Assembly (NCBI GenBank): GCA_019925095.2
Contig: CM034412.1
Location: 13,802,001-13,866,000 of the forward strand
DNA length: 64,000 bases
Direction: 5' to 3'
DNA from: Dendrolimus kikuchii
Taxonomy: Eukaryota; Arthropoda; Insecta; Lepidoptera; Lasiocampidae
Part shown: positions 35,301 through 44,688 of the stretch, piece after piece
Position numbering within the stretch: the stretch's first letter is position 1
How the letters are laid out: every line of letters starts with the position of its first letter
Position numbers and translations under genes: made by a program
Notes under the pieces: model-generated
Databases searched by the model: none
The model's input: only the letters and a program-made list of their open reading frames with translations
Told to the model about the DNA's origin: nothing

Positions 35301-38300
35301 CCTTTTTGTATCTAATTGTTAATCTCAGTGTCTGCCATTGTCAACATTGCAATTTTGTTTTATTGCGTTTGTATATTTTATAAACTTATAAACGTAACAT
35401 TTATTAAAATGTTGGCGGTATTGTATCTTTTATTCATGCAAGCCAAAGTCGACTTTAAGGTGACGAACCTTTTAATTCCGCGACTGTATAAGACTGTTTA
35501 TCATTAAAGTATGCTGGTTATCATATCATCTGGGACTCCCGATATTCGATGCTACACATAAGCTTCGGATGATAGAAAATATTGCAAGCACCGACCGCCA
35601 GACTACCCACTACACCTTCCAACGCATTATAATGACATGCCACGGAATCGTAATCATAGGTATGATTGTCGTGATATCTCGATGCCAGCCGAAAAGGAAG
35701 GTTTCCTTGGGACCAAGGGCCCAACTCTGCTATTACCATCTCGTCACAATAGCCGGACACTCGTCTCAATAGGTTTTCATGATTTCGGTATTCTATTAAT
35801 ACCAAGTGTGTACCCGTGGCACGCCACTCTACCTTTATAAATATTTATAAGTAAAAACTCGCGAAATAAATGTTTAAAATTTTAGTTAGTTTTTCAATAT
35901 TTATTTCGACTAACGCCATTTTTGCTAATGGTAATTAATACCAATTTTTTCTACTATTATTCTATCGCTACGATTTCGAAAAGACATGGTGGATTTAGTA
36001 GAATACGAATTTTTGACACTCGCAAGAGAATCGTACTTTGAATATCTTCGCAACGGCCAGATATTAAAATAGCAGCATTGGGCCCCAGGATACTCCGCGG
36101 CATTGGGTGTGGCATACTAGGAGGATCCACCGACCCTCAGTCAAGAAGACGCCTGCAACCGCCTCTTCGCCTTCTGTGACAAAGGTCCGCCTGCTCAACT
36201 GCCCTTACTCTTTTGGCGACCTCCTTCTGCGACATATAGTCCTTGCAGAGGGAAGCCACCGCCAGCCAATTCGACTCGCTGCGCAGCGAGAGATTCAGAC
36301 CGATGAAAGGAATGATAAGGCAAAGTTTACATGGAGAGAGTAAAGTAAAAGCGCCATTAACATGGAGAGAGAGTAAAGTAAATACACCATTAAAATGGAG
36401 AGAGTAAAGTAAAGTAAAAGAACCCTTTACATGAAGAGAGTAAAGTTAAAGGACCATTAACATGGAGAGAGTAAAGTAAAAGGACCATTAACATGGACAG
36501 AGTAAAGTAAAAGGGCCATTAACATGGAGAGAGAGTAAAGTAAATGCACCATTAACATGGAGAGAGTAAGGTAAAAGGGCCATTTATATGGAGAGAGTAA
36601 AGTAAAGTAAAAGGGCCCTTTACATGAAGAGAGTAAAGTTAAAAGACCATTAACATGGAGAGAGTAAAGTAAAAGGATCATTAACATGGAGAGAGTAAAG
36701 TAAAAGGGTCATTTATATGGAGAGAGTAAAGTAAAGTAAAAGGGCCCTTTACATGAAGAGAGTAAAGTTAAAGGACCATTAACATGGAGAGAGTAAAGTA
36801 AAAGGACTATTAACATGGAGAGATTAAAGTAAAAGGGCCATTTATATGGAGAGAGTAAATAAAGTAAAAGGGCCATTTACATGAAGAGAGTAAAGTTAAA
36901 GGACCATCAACATGGAGAGAGTAAAGTAAAAGGACCATTAACATGGAGAGAGTAAAGTAAAAGGGCCATTTATATGGATAAAGTAAAGTAAAAGGGCCAT
37001 TTACATGGAGAGAGTAAAGTAAAAGGGCCATTAACATGGAGAGAGTAAAGTACATACTCGTCGTCGTCGCGGTATACTCGTAGGCGAGTTTTGTTTTTTG
37101 GTTGAATGTAAACATGTTAATGCGATTAATGTCTAAAGAGTAGATAGATATCGCCTACGAAAACAGTACACAATTTTTCGCCCCTGGCCGTTAAAAAATT
37201 TAACGCGCAACACACTGTAATCACAGACGGCTCTTGTTTTTATAGAAAATGTCAATTAAAACTTTCAATCGATATGTTTTGATTATTCTGGGGCTTAAAA
37301 TAATAATGCCATTAACGCATAGCCACATTCGTGTATACACATACGTTATCTGTCAGTATATAACGTTATTAACAATGTCGCATCTCAGATAACGCATTAA
37401 ACCCATCGCCACACCTGCATAAAACGGCCTATATATGTAACACTATCGCAGATGAAGCTTGCATTTGAAAGAATCTCAAATCAGTCACAAATGCAATCAT
37501 GACTGACTTCTCTTCAATTCTGGAAATATCATGAATTTCATTACATTGAAAAAGAGTTAGATAGGACAACTACGACTTACCTGTAAAATAAGTTCATTTC
37601 CCAAATAGCAATAAACGTACGCATTTAATAGGGCCAAGCATAGACACGCCAAAAAGTTAGCTACAAGCATTTTTTGTTCCAGCCCAATCTGAAATATCAG
37701 TTAAAAATTAATGCGGAAGTTTGGATGGATGCTAGTTGCTCAATCACGTCCAAACGGCTGAATGAATAGCACATAGGCAACTTTTCATCCTGTAGTATAA
37801 CATTAACGCGAGTGAAGACAAGGGTAAAATGTTGTTAATTATAAATTTAAACTTACAAAAGTTATCATGTAGGCATTTAAACATATCTCCACAGTAACAG
37901 CGACATTTTGAATCAGAAAATAGTCGCGGAAAATAATTTCCAAAGTTTTTGCATACCTGTAACAAGAACATATCTATCGCTATACTATACGTAATAATAC
38001 AATAGTATTGTTACGTGTGGCTATAGTGTAACCCTATACCTAACAACACAACAGTATTGTTATATATAACTATAGCGTAACGCTATACGTAACAACACAA
38101 CAGTATTGTTATATATAACTATAGCGTAACGCTATACGTAACAACACAACAGTATTGTTATATATAACTATAGCGTAACGCTATACGTAACAACACAACA
38201 GTATTGTTATATATAACTATAGCATTACGCTATACGTAACAACACAACAGTATTGTTATATATAACTATAGCGTAACGCTATACGTAACAACACAACAGT

Positions 38301-41300
38301 ATTGTTATATATAACTATAGCGTAACGCTATACGTAACAACACAACAGTATTGTTATATATAACTATAGCGTAACGCTATACGTAACAACACAACAGTAT
38401 TGTTATATATAACTATAGCGTAACGCTATACGTAACAACACAACAGTATTGTTATATATAACTATAGCATTACGCTATACGTAACAACACAACAGTATTG
38501 TTATATATAACTATAGCGTAACGCTATACGTAACAACACAACAGTATTGTTATATATAACTATAGCATTACGCTATACGTAACAACACAACAGTATTGTT
38601 ATATATAACTATAGCGTAACGCTATACGTAACAACACAACAGTATTGTTATATATAACTATAGCATTACGCTATACGTAACAACACAACAGTATTGTTAT
38701 ATATAACTATAGCGTAACGCTATACGTAACAACACAACAGTATTGTTATATATAACTTTAGCATTACGCTATACGTAACAACACAACAGTATTGTTATAT
38801 ATAACTATAGCGTAACGCTATACGTAACAACACAACAGTATTGTTATATATAACTATAGCATTACGCTATACGTAACAACACAACAGTATTGTTATATAT
38901 AACTATACGTAACAACACAACAGTATTGTTATATATAACTATAGCGTAACGCTATACGTAACAACACAACAGTATTGTTATATATAACTATAGCGTAACG
39001 CTATACGTAACAACACAACAGTATTTTTATATATAACTATATCGTAACGCTATACGTAACAACACAACAGTATTGTTATATATAACTATAGCGTAAAGCT
39101 ATACGCTATATATATAACTATAGTTACGCTATACGTAACAACACAACAGTATTGTTATATATAACTATAGCATTACGCTATACGTAACAACACAACAGTA
39201 TTGTTATATATAACTATAGCGTAACGCTATACATAACAATACAATAGTATTGTTTTTTTATATATTTTTTATTGCAGGAGTTCAGCAGACAGGCAAACGT
39301 ACCACTTGATGGAAAGCGGTTACCATCGCCTATGGACATTTGCAACCCCAAAGGTACTAATGCGCTGCTGCTCTCTTAAAGGAGACTGGAACCTGGTCAC
39401 TAATGCCGGGACACAACACAAGGTTGTTATGGCGGCATACTTTAGACCAGGGGTGGTCGCCATCCAGTCGAGCAAATACCCTACCACCTGGCTGTGGGTT
39501 GCTTAGTCGCCTCTTACTGAAATTGTATTCTTTCTCCGTTCCTGCGCGGATAAAGGATTTGTTTTTAAACAATTCATCATTTAAATACCTTAAGCTATAG
39601 CTATACGTAACAACACAATAGTATTGTTACGTATAGCTATAGCTTAACACTATACATAACAATGTCAGGAGCCTTAAGAACAGACGAGCTTGCACGACAA
39701 GAGTTATGAATGTCAAAGAGGCAAGTGAGGTGTGTAAGAATAAGCCTAAATGGCACTCTGTTGTTCGTACCTACCCCGCAAGGGAACTGGCGTGAAGTTA
39801 TGTATGTATGTATGTATAACAATACAATACTTTGTTTTTAAACAAATCATCATTTAAATAAGGAGGTAATTCATTATAGATTATAGGAGTCATGCAGAAG
39901 ACACTTTTGCTCATAAATGTAGTCCGTGCATTATATGGACAAAGCCTATCATTATTATTAGTTTTCGTGGAACTACATCTCCTCTGCGGTCAAATAGATT
40001 TGGATTTATTCAAGCTTCAAATGCAAGCCAACTTTTACACCCACTCTTTTACACCACAGAGACCGTCAAATATAAGTATTACAACAAGAAAGAGGGTAGT
40101 CTAGCGATGGTGTGCTCGAATATAAAAGGCAACCTTATTTTTACTTATTGCTTGACTTCTGAAGGATTCAGACGTCTGTTATCGACATTTGTACGAATTA
40201 CATAACAAGGGTTGCGTTGTAGTTAATATTATAAAGAGGAAAGATTTGTTTGTTTGAATTGAATAGGCTTCAAAACTATTGAACCGATTTGAAAAATTCT
40301 TTCACTGTTGACAACCTTTTTTTTTTGAGGCGGGAGAAATCATTTCTCACACTACCGGGTCGTTTGCTAGGGATTGGACCCAAGCGATGAGAGGAAGCCA
40401 CACCAGTGGCCACCAGAGTCAATCGCCGGCATGTGTGGAGACTCGAATACTCCACTAAAACCACCATCCTCCCATGTGCCCCGAGCTTATGGCAGGTGGA
40501 GCGTGAGACTTAGAACGTAGTTACGCCCACGCTGATCCTAGCGCATCAGTGCTTGAGAGTGCCCCGGGAAGCAGAGCAAACTCAATTCGTCAACAGGAGG
40601 ATGACTCCTCTGCTCCCTAGATGCTAGAGGGCCCCTGTAGCGGCATTTCGGGAGGAGACCGTGCGCATATCTGCGCCTCCGGGACCCCGACTGACGTCGG
40701 TACCCGCGAGACGCAGGCGCAACTGTTGGCAAGCTTTATTTTTTTTTCAGGCCTGGGAAATGCTATTTACGCACAATACCGGGTCTTTTGCAAGGGATTA
40801 GACCATAGTTGATCATGGAGGCCTTCCCAGAAGGGGCAATCCAAACAGTAATCAACCGGCTTGTGTGGAGACTCGAGCCCAAATGGCTAATACCCACTAA
40901 AACCACCCTCCTCCGACGGCCCCGCGCTTATGGCAGGAAAGGCATGAGACTTAGAACGTAGTTACGCCCACGCCGATCCTAGCGCAATAAGTGCCTGAGA
41001 AAGCCCCTGGAAGAGCTAACTCACTTCGACGACAGGGGCGAAGACTCCTCTGCTCCCTTGATGCATGAGGGCCCCTGAAGCGGTAATGATCATCGCTCTG
41101 CAGCATGAATTGCACCAGGCTGCCAGGCGAATCGATCGGTCCTACTATTGTCTCGAGTTCAATCCTCTGTGGTGCCCAGGCTGCGCACTCGACTAGCGTA
41201 TGAAACACCGTGTCAAGCGCGCCACACTGGTGGCATTGGGGTGAAGGCTGACAGCCCGCAATCTGAAGGTTAGAGTCCCGCGTTTCCGCGAGAGCCATTG

Positions 41301-42632
41301 CAACAGCTGCGGTCGAGTCGCCTCCACCGTATCAACGCCAGTCACAGGGTTTTTCAACTCTACCGACCAAGATTAGCAGAACCGCGCTGGGCGGAGAAGA
41401 GCTTGACGCTGGCGGTCGTCGTCGGAAGGGTGTTTGGGGAGGAGATTTGGGAAGAAGGGGAAGGAATACAAGGATTTGGAGTGGATAGGTGGGACACCAC
41501 TGTCACGGAGTGAAGGGGGGAATGTGACAGTCGCCGCTAAGGGCCCCGGGGACGCATCCCCTAGTACCGCTTCCTGGACGGAGACGAGTCCAGGGCGGCA
41601 CCCCCTGGGGGATACTGTTGGCAAGCTACATTAGCCCCGAGTGACATAGGCTATATTGTATTTTAAAAAAATATATTTTTCGCTTAGTAGGTAATTAAAC
41701 TCAACAAAAAAAAGTTCAAATACCCGTACGAAGTCGGGGCGGGTCTAGTAGTTAACATTTTCATTTTTATCTATGTGCTGTCTCATTGTTTTGAATATAT
41801 ATTTGATGATGACGGTTTGTTAAAATTAGATATAATGTAAAAAGATATTTTGATTGTATTCTTGTAAATTGAATTTTAATTTCTGAGCTAGTTTATTAAA
41901 ATACATTAATTGTTACCTCATCAATTGTATATGCTTCTTTACAATCCATTTTAATTCTTCTCTAACGTTTGCATCATCTACATGCTTTATGCTCCTCAAT
42001 TCTTTCTGCAAAATCATCAAATGTTCACACAAATACATTACGATACTACAGACGATCCCTTGGATCGAGAACGCTCTGAAGGAACTAGGCAACACGCCTA
42101 CACCCAATATTTCTGTCGACATTATCAAATTCATTTGGTTCTTTAAAGGATCAAATGGCATCCAAGCCTCAACTGCCATCTTCTTTTCATACACTGCCAT
42201 AGCAGCAAACACTCCTATTATCAAGCTCGTAAATATCATTGTAAAATATACAATTTTCACCATCATTTCGCCACGAAGTTCTGAGACGGTGTCTTTAGAA
42301 TAAATTATTTGGTTGATCAAGACTCTTAGTTTCTCACGAATAGTGATGAAGGTGATAGTTTTAAAGAAGAAGTTATAACCGAAAATCGTTAGATCTAAAT
42401 TCGATAAGACAATAGTGATGTCATGTCGTTTATTATAAGTTCCCACTGCGGTTAATACAAGGTACGACATTGAGAGTATATGTAAGAAATACTCGTAGAT
42501 TTTATAAAGCATCTTTTGATTGTTGGACCATGTTTCGCTAGGCCATAGACCCATGTACAAAAGGCATTTAATATTAAAATCAAGGAAATGGTTATTATTT
42601 TTGAATATAGAACCGATAACACTGAGCGCCAT
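32294..42632 (-). CDS. Odorant receptor (7tm_6), intact five-exon gene
   Basis: Joined coding parts, in transcription order, are 42632-41917, 37956-37857, 37688-37581, 33143-32988 and 32347-32294. They total 1134 nt and encode 377 residues plus TAA. All introns are GT-AG, with phases 2, 0, 0, 0. The ATG at 42632 directly follows an in-frame TAA. Seven hydrophobic segments lie near residues 47-66, 79-100, 127-147, 176-205, 252-272, 279-299 and 349-372. Family marks are W157-MPFD in the TM3-TM4 loop, YCYLGNEL at 298-305, AQKP at 339-342 followed by TAGG, and a C-terminal YSIFAVL. The family forms odorant-gated cation channels with the Orco co-receptor in antennal neuron dendrites; the ligand cannot be read from sequence. 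Length and C-terminal phase-0 introns fit insect ORs. The split AGG codon across intron 1 supports the model. Introns 1 (3960 bp) and 3 (4437 bp) are full of repeats. No stop or frameshift was seen, so it is probably functional. Confidence 0.93.
32575..32888 (-). repeat. ~300-bp SINE-like family S (intron 4 of the receptor gene)
   Basis: A full-length copy. Sense orientation runs from GTGCAGGAACGGAGAAAGAA through GCGGCCGGGCGGCCTGTCG to TCTGCTGAACTCCTGCAATA and an A-run. The 3' A-run and lack of any conserved protein frame suggest a SINE or the 3' end of an unknown LINE; frames across it reflect shared ancestry rather than coding. Confidence 0.82.
32988..33143 (-). CDS. Odorant receptor exon 4 (residues 309-360)
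   Basis: This exon lies between acceptor GCTCAAACAG|AGT and donor GCTGAG|GTATGT, phase 0. It starts SAGIAQAAYESPW, the usual continuation of the GNEL motif in this family. It then has AQKPFKITAGG and the start of TM7. Confidence 0.92.
33390..34520 (+). repeat. Repeat D in intron 3 of the receptor gene, split by LTR-like insert
   Basis: Parts are 33390-33844 and 34442-34520. Confidence 0.68.
33845..34441. mobile_element. LTR-like insertion, TGTT...AACA
   Basis: A 597-bp insertion splits repeat D, which resumes at ATCCACCCCTGGAGCTC. Ends are TGTTTAGG and CACCAACA. Only ATC is shared by the flanks, so the duplication is not clean. Could be a solo BEL/Pao or Gypsy LTR. Confidence 0.6.
34549..35490. 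repeat. Mariner-like relative with a triplicated 236-bp 3' module
   Basis: It starts TGTACAGTCGTGTTG near 34549 and ends with CCGCGACTGTA near 35488, ends related to the element at 4988-5803. The right module, from CTAATTGTTAATCTCAGTGT to CCGCGACTGTAC, occurs three times with starts at 34841, 35076 and 35312 (period 235-236). It lies in intron 3 of the receptor gene. Confidence 0.8.
36336..37052. repeat. 31-bp minisatellite in receptor intron 3
   Basis: About 20 units based on ACATGGAGAGAGTAAAGTAA plus AAGGGCCATTA, with 31-bp and ~36-bp length variants caused by an extra TAAAG. On the antisense strand one frame stays open, which is a by-product. Confidence 0.92.
37581..37688 (-). CDS. Odorant receptor exon 3 (residues 273-308)
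   Basis: This exon lies between acceptor GATATTTCAG|ATT and donor TTACAG|GTAAGT, with phase 0 at both ends. It encodes TM6 and the hallmark YCYLGNELILQ. It is separated from exon 2 by the only short intron (168 bp). Confidence 0.93.
37857..37956 (-). CDS. Odorant receptor exon 2 (residues 239-272)
   Basis: The acceptor TTGTTACAG|G supplies the last base of the split arginine codon. The frame then reads YAKTLEIIFRDYFLIQ and the hydrophobic TM5 stretch ending AYMITF. The donor TTT|GTAAGT leaves phase 0. A longer open frame over this exon on the same strand is in the wrong register and is not the product. Confidence 0.9.
37983..39250. repeat. 49-bp palindromic satellite in receptor intron 1
   Basis: About 25 tandem 49-bp units. 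Each holds GTTATATATAAC (12-bp perfect palindrome), AACAGTATTGTT, and TATAGCGTAACGCTATA (17 nt, perfect around one base). A second unit type has GCATTACGC instead of GCGTAACGC. Units 38461-38870 alternate strictly between types, forming a 98-bp dimer. A short unit (near 38905) and a rearranged stretch (39090-39130) occur. Further units lie at 39590-39662 beyond a SINE insertion. Confidence 0.95.
39250..39552 (-). repeat. SINE-like family S inserted at the satellite edge
   Basis: Satellite units resume at ~39590, so the copy entered the array. A ~25-bp stretch near the right end (the GGCCGCCCGGCCG block) is deleted. Confidence 0.8.
39664..39815 (+). mobile_element. ATGT-tailed LINE fragment inserted in satellite
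   Basis: A ~150-bp 3' end splits the right edge of the 49-bp satellite in intron 1 of the receptor gene. ATAACAAT on both sides suggests an 8-bp or longer target duplication. Confidence 0.85.
40316..40721 (-). mobile_element. Second R1-type LINE 3' fragment at the same site
   Basis: It is antisense with a T-run at 40317-40326 and shares GACTTAGAACGTAGTTACG and the CTCCTCTGCTCCC block with its neighbour at 40736-41613. The left flank is ACTGTTGACAAC (40304-40315) and the right flank ACTGTTGGCAAG (40722-40733). Confidence 0.75.
40736..41613 (-). pseudogene. R1-type LINE 3' fragment with CCHC motif
   Basis: On the minus strand a frame (41298-40951) reads CHQCGALDTVFHTLVECAAW, a CX2C...HX4C motif, then APQRIELETIVGPIDSPGSL. 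This is the post-RNase H zinc motif of R1-clade ORF2. The antisense A-tail appears as a T-run at 40738-40748. It is flanked by ACTGTTGGCAAGCT at 40722-40735 and 41614-41627. Sequence 41300-41613 is GC-rich and unrecognised. Confidence 0.75.
41917..42632 (-). CDS. Odorant receptor exon 1 (residues 1-238 plus 2 nt)
   Basis: This exon encodes the N-terminus and first four membrane segments, starting MALSVIGSIF. It ends with the donor GAG|GTAACA, cutting an arginine codon after AG (phase 2). Reading on would meet a stop only at the donor itself (TAA at 41915-41913), which is why an unspliced frame ends here. The loop motif AWMPFDP is typical of lepidopteran receptors. Confidence 0.93.
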
Positions 42633-42966
42633 TTAGAAAATGGCTACTGCCATAGATAATACACAATGCCACTGAGGCCAATTTCGAATTTTAAATTTCG
42701 AACTTGTTAAAGAAGTTGCAAGGTAATCAAATCTTATTTTACAGGCACAGATAATCTTGTAATCAATGAATAATTGGATTAGTTTGTTAAATCAAGTAGT
42801 AAAGGGTAATTTCGCGTTAACCTCGAATGAAACTTTCAAAAGCTATTGAAACTAGTTAACTTTATAGTTGTTACGTGACTTGGCAAGACGATAAGATTGT
42901 TTAAAAAAAGCAATTTGCTACTTCTTTTTTAATTATGTCTTTGCTCGATTTGTGTATCTAACTAGT
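42633..42966. other. Upstream region of the odorant receptor
   Basis: About 330 bp between the start codon and a LINE insertion. It should hold the core promoter, but no convincing TATA box or initiator was identified. Confidence 0.5.
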
Positions 42967-43233
42967 AGAATGCATGATGAAAGAATGACTAAACAGATAT
43001 ACAATGCAAAAGTGGATGGATGCAGAAGTCGTGGAAGGCCACGACACACCTTCCATGATCAAATTGATCGTGTACTAGTAGAAGGTGATGTCAGGAGCCT
43101 TAAGAACATACGAGCGTGCTTGACAAGAGTTATGAATGTCAAAGAAGCAAGTGAGGTGTGTAAGAATAAGCCTAAATGGCGCTCTGTTGTCCGTGCCTAC
43201 CCCGCAAGGGAACTGGCGTGAAGTTATGTACGT
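42967..43233 (+). mobile_element. ATGT-tailed LINE fragment upstream of the receptor gene
   Basis: Encodes RMHDERMTKQIYNAKVDG through ARELA. TAACTAG occurs on both sides, a probable 7-8 bp TSD. It lies ~330 bp upstream of the odorant receptor start codon. Confidence 0.88.
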
Positions 43234-43350
43234 ATGTATGTAACTAGCTAATCTATCTTATAATTTGCTAACTCAAATTAGTCAATCTGATTTATTCTAA
43301 TTTTTAATTTCATTTTACAAAGTATACACCCCAACTGATTCATAAAGAGT

Positions 43351-43524
43351 CCTGTAAACGATCAAATTTATTTGACAAATATCCCTGCTGACATTCAAAT
43401 TTGTTTGTCAAATACGTCGTCAATCCAAATTTAGATCATACCTGTCAAACACGTAAGTTGACAGATACATCAAACAAAGCTACAAACGATCATATATTTG
43501 ACAAACAATGTGATCGTTTACAGG
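43351..43524. mobile_element. Small TIR element (MITE), 174 bp
   Basis: CCTGTAAACGATCA at the left is inverted as TGATCGTTTACAGG at the right, and TTTGACAAA motifs follow inside both ends. Superfamily unclear. Confidence 0.72.
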
Positions 43525-44369
43525 GCCTTTTATGTTATAGATAGATAGATATTGTTTAGAAAAAGCATTGTATGTATTTTCGCAATATTATTTATCGCGG
43601 TGTAAAAGCATCGAGATTTATAACCCTGCTTTACAATATACAACTATTTTCTCAGTTTTTGTCCACTGAATTTATGGGACTTTTGACTTTCGTATAAAAT
43701 TTAATCAATGACTGTGTTCGGAGTGAAACTATTTTTTGTTTAATTTAAGCTCAGACTAACAAATTAAGTAGAACGAGCCCCGAGCTCTCACAGTGAAGCC
43801 GGCAAATGGAAGCCGAATTTAGAATAAGTAGCCGATCGCGCAGCAATGCGTTACGAGAACTTAATTTATAATATTATAAAATTCTAAACGTGCCGTGTCT
43901 GTATATTGAAGCTATTAAAAAAAAAAACAACTGGAATAGACTATACAAACGATGGATAACACGATATAATTTATTTTATATTTCTTGTCTGTTTGTTTTT
44001 TCGGGATTCACGTAAAAGCTATTGAGCTGATTTCGATGCGATTTTCGTTAATCGAAGGCGAACTCTTATACTTAAAATCTGCGCTACTTTTTATTCCGAG
44101 AATGCCGTGCAAATTTTTCTGGAAATTATTTAAATTGGCCAGATTGAAAAAATAAAAATCGAATTCCATTGTGATTTTTTTCACTGATCGATAGCAAATT
44201 TTATGTAATAAAATGTGTGATTTTTTTATCTCGAGAATCCCGCGGGAATTTTCGTTGGAGAGGTTTTTAGTTGTTCGGGTGCATAAAAACTTGCTTACTC
44301 CGACACAGTTTTCACTAAAACGATACCTTATATTCTTTTTTAAATGCTGCGGTACGTTGTGTGCCGGGA
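43525..44369. other. No gene recognised
   Basis: Includes a short GATA run at ~43540 and a Helitron-like core near 43980-44120 (TTCACGTAAAAGCTATTGAG) without ends. Confidence 0.45.
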
Positions 44370-44688
44370 TTTTTTTTTATTGTAGGAGATCAGCAGACAG
44401 GCAGACGGCCCACTTGATGGAAAACGGTTACCATCGCCTATGGACATTTGCAACACCAAAGGTGCTACAAATGCGCTGCTGCTCTCTTAAGAGAGACTGG
44501 AACCTGGTCACTAATGCCGGAACACAACTCAAGGTTGTTATGGCGATATACCTTAGACCAGCGGTGGTAGCCATCCAGTCGGGTAAATGTCCTACCACCT
44601 GGCTGTGGGTTGTTAAGTCGCCTCTTACGACAGGCCGCTCGGCCGCAGGAAATTGTACTCTCTCTCCGTTCCTGCACGTATAAATTTA
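44370..44688 (-). repeat. SINE-like family S
   Basis: Full-length copy. Confidence 0.8.

Larger units (their letters stand above)
40222..41748 (+). mobile_element. Helitron, family D, split by two LINE fragments
   Basis: The left part (about 40222-40315, TAATATTATAAAGAGG) and right part (41628-41748, CTACATTAGCCCCGAGTGAC to GGGCGGGTCTAG) form one copy. Both R1-type fragments sit at one point inside it. It lies in intron 1 of the receptor gene. Confidence 0.75.

Noticed and set aside
36107..36343. 78-codon plus-strand frame
   Set aside because: Runs into the 31-bp array, lies antisense in a receptor intron, and has no recognisable domain.
36457..37115. Minus-strand frames with LYSLHVNGPF repeats
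   Set aside because: Translation of a non-coding 31-bp minisatellite; the register slips at unit length variants.
37744..37971. 75-codon minus-strand frame overlapping receptor exon 2
   Set aside because: It is in the wrong register; the true exon uses another frame, which joins in phase with exons 1 and 3 and carries the family pattern.
38043..39240. CRISPR-like array (regular 49-bp units)
   Set aside because: Units are contiguous repeats without unique spacers, in a eukaryotic intron.
39892..40104. 70-codon plus-strand frame with a hydrophobic start
   Set aside because: Looks like a signal peptide by chance; no family, lies in receptor intron 1 antisense, and no supporting context.
41989..42303. 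Plus-strand frame over receptor exon 1
   Set aside because: Antisense shadow of the odorant receptor coding sequence.
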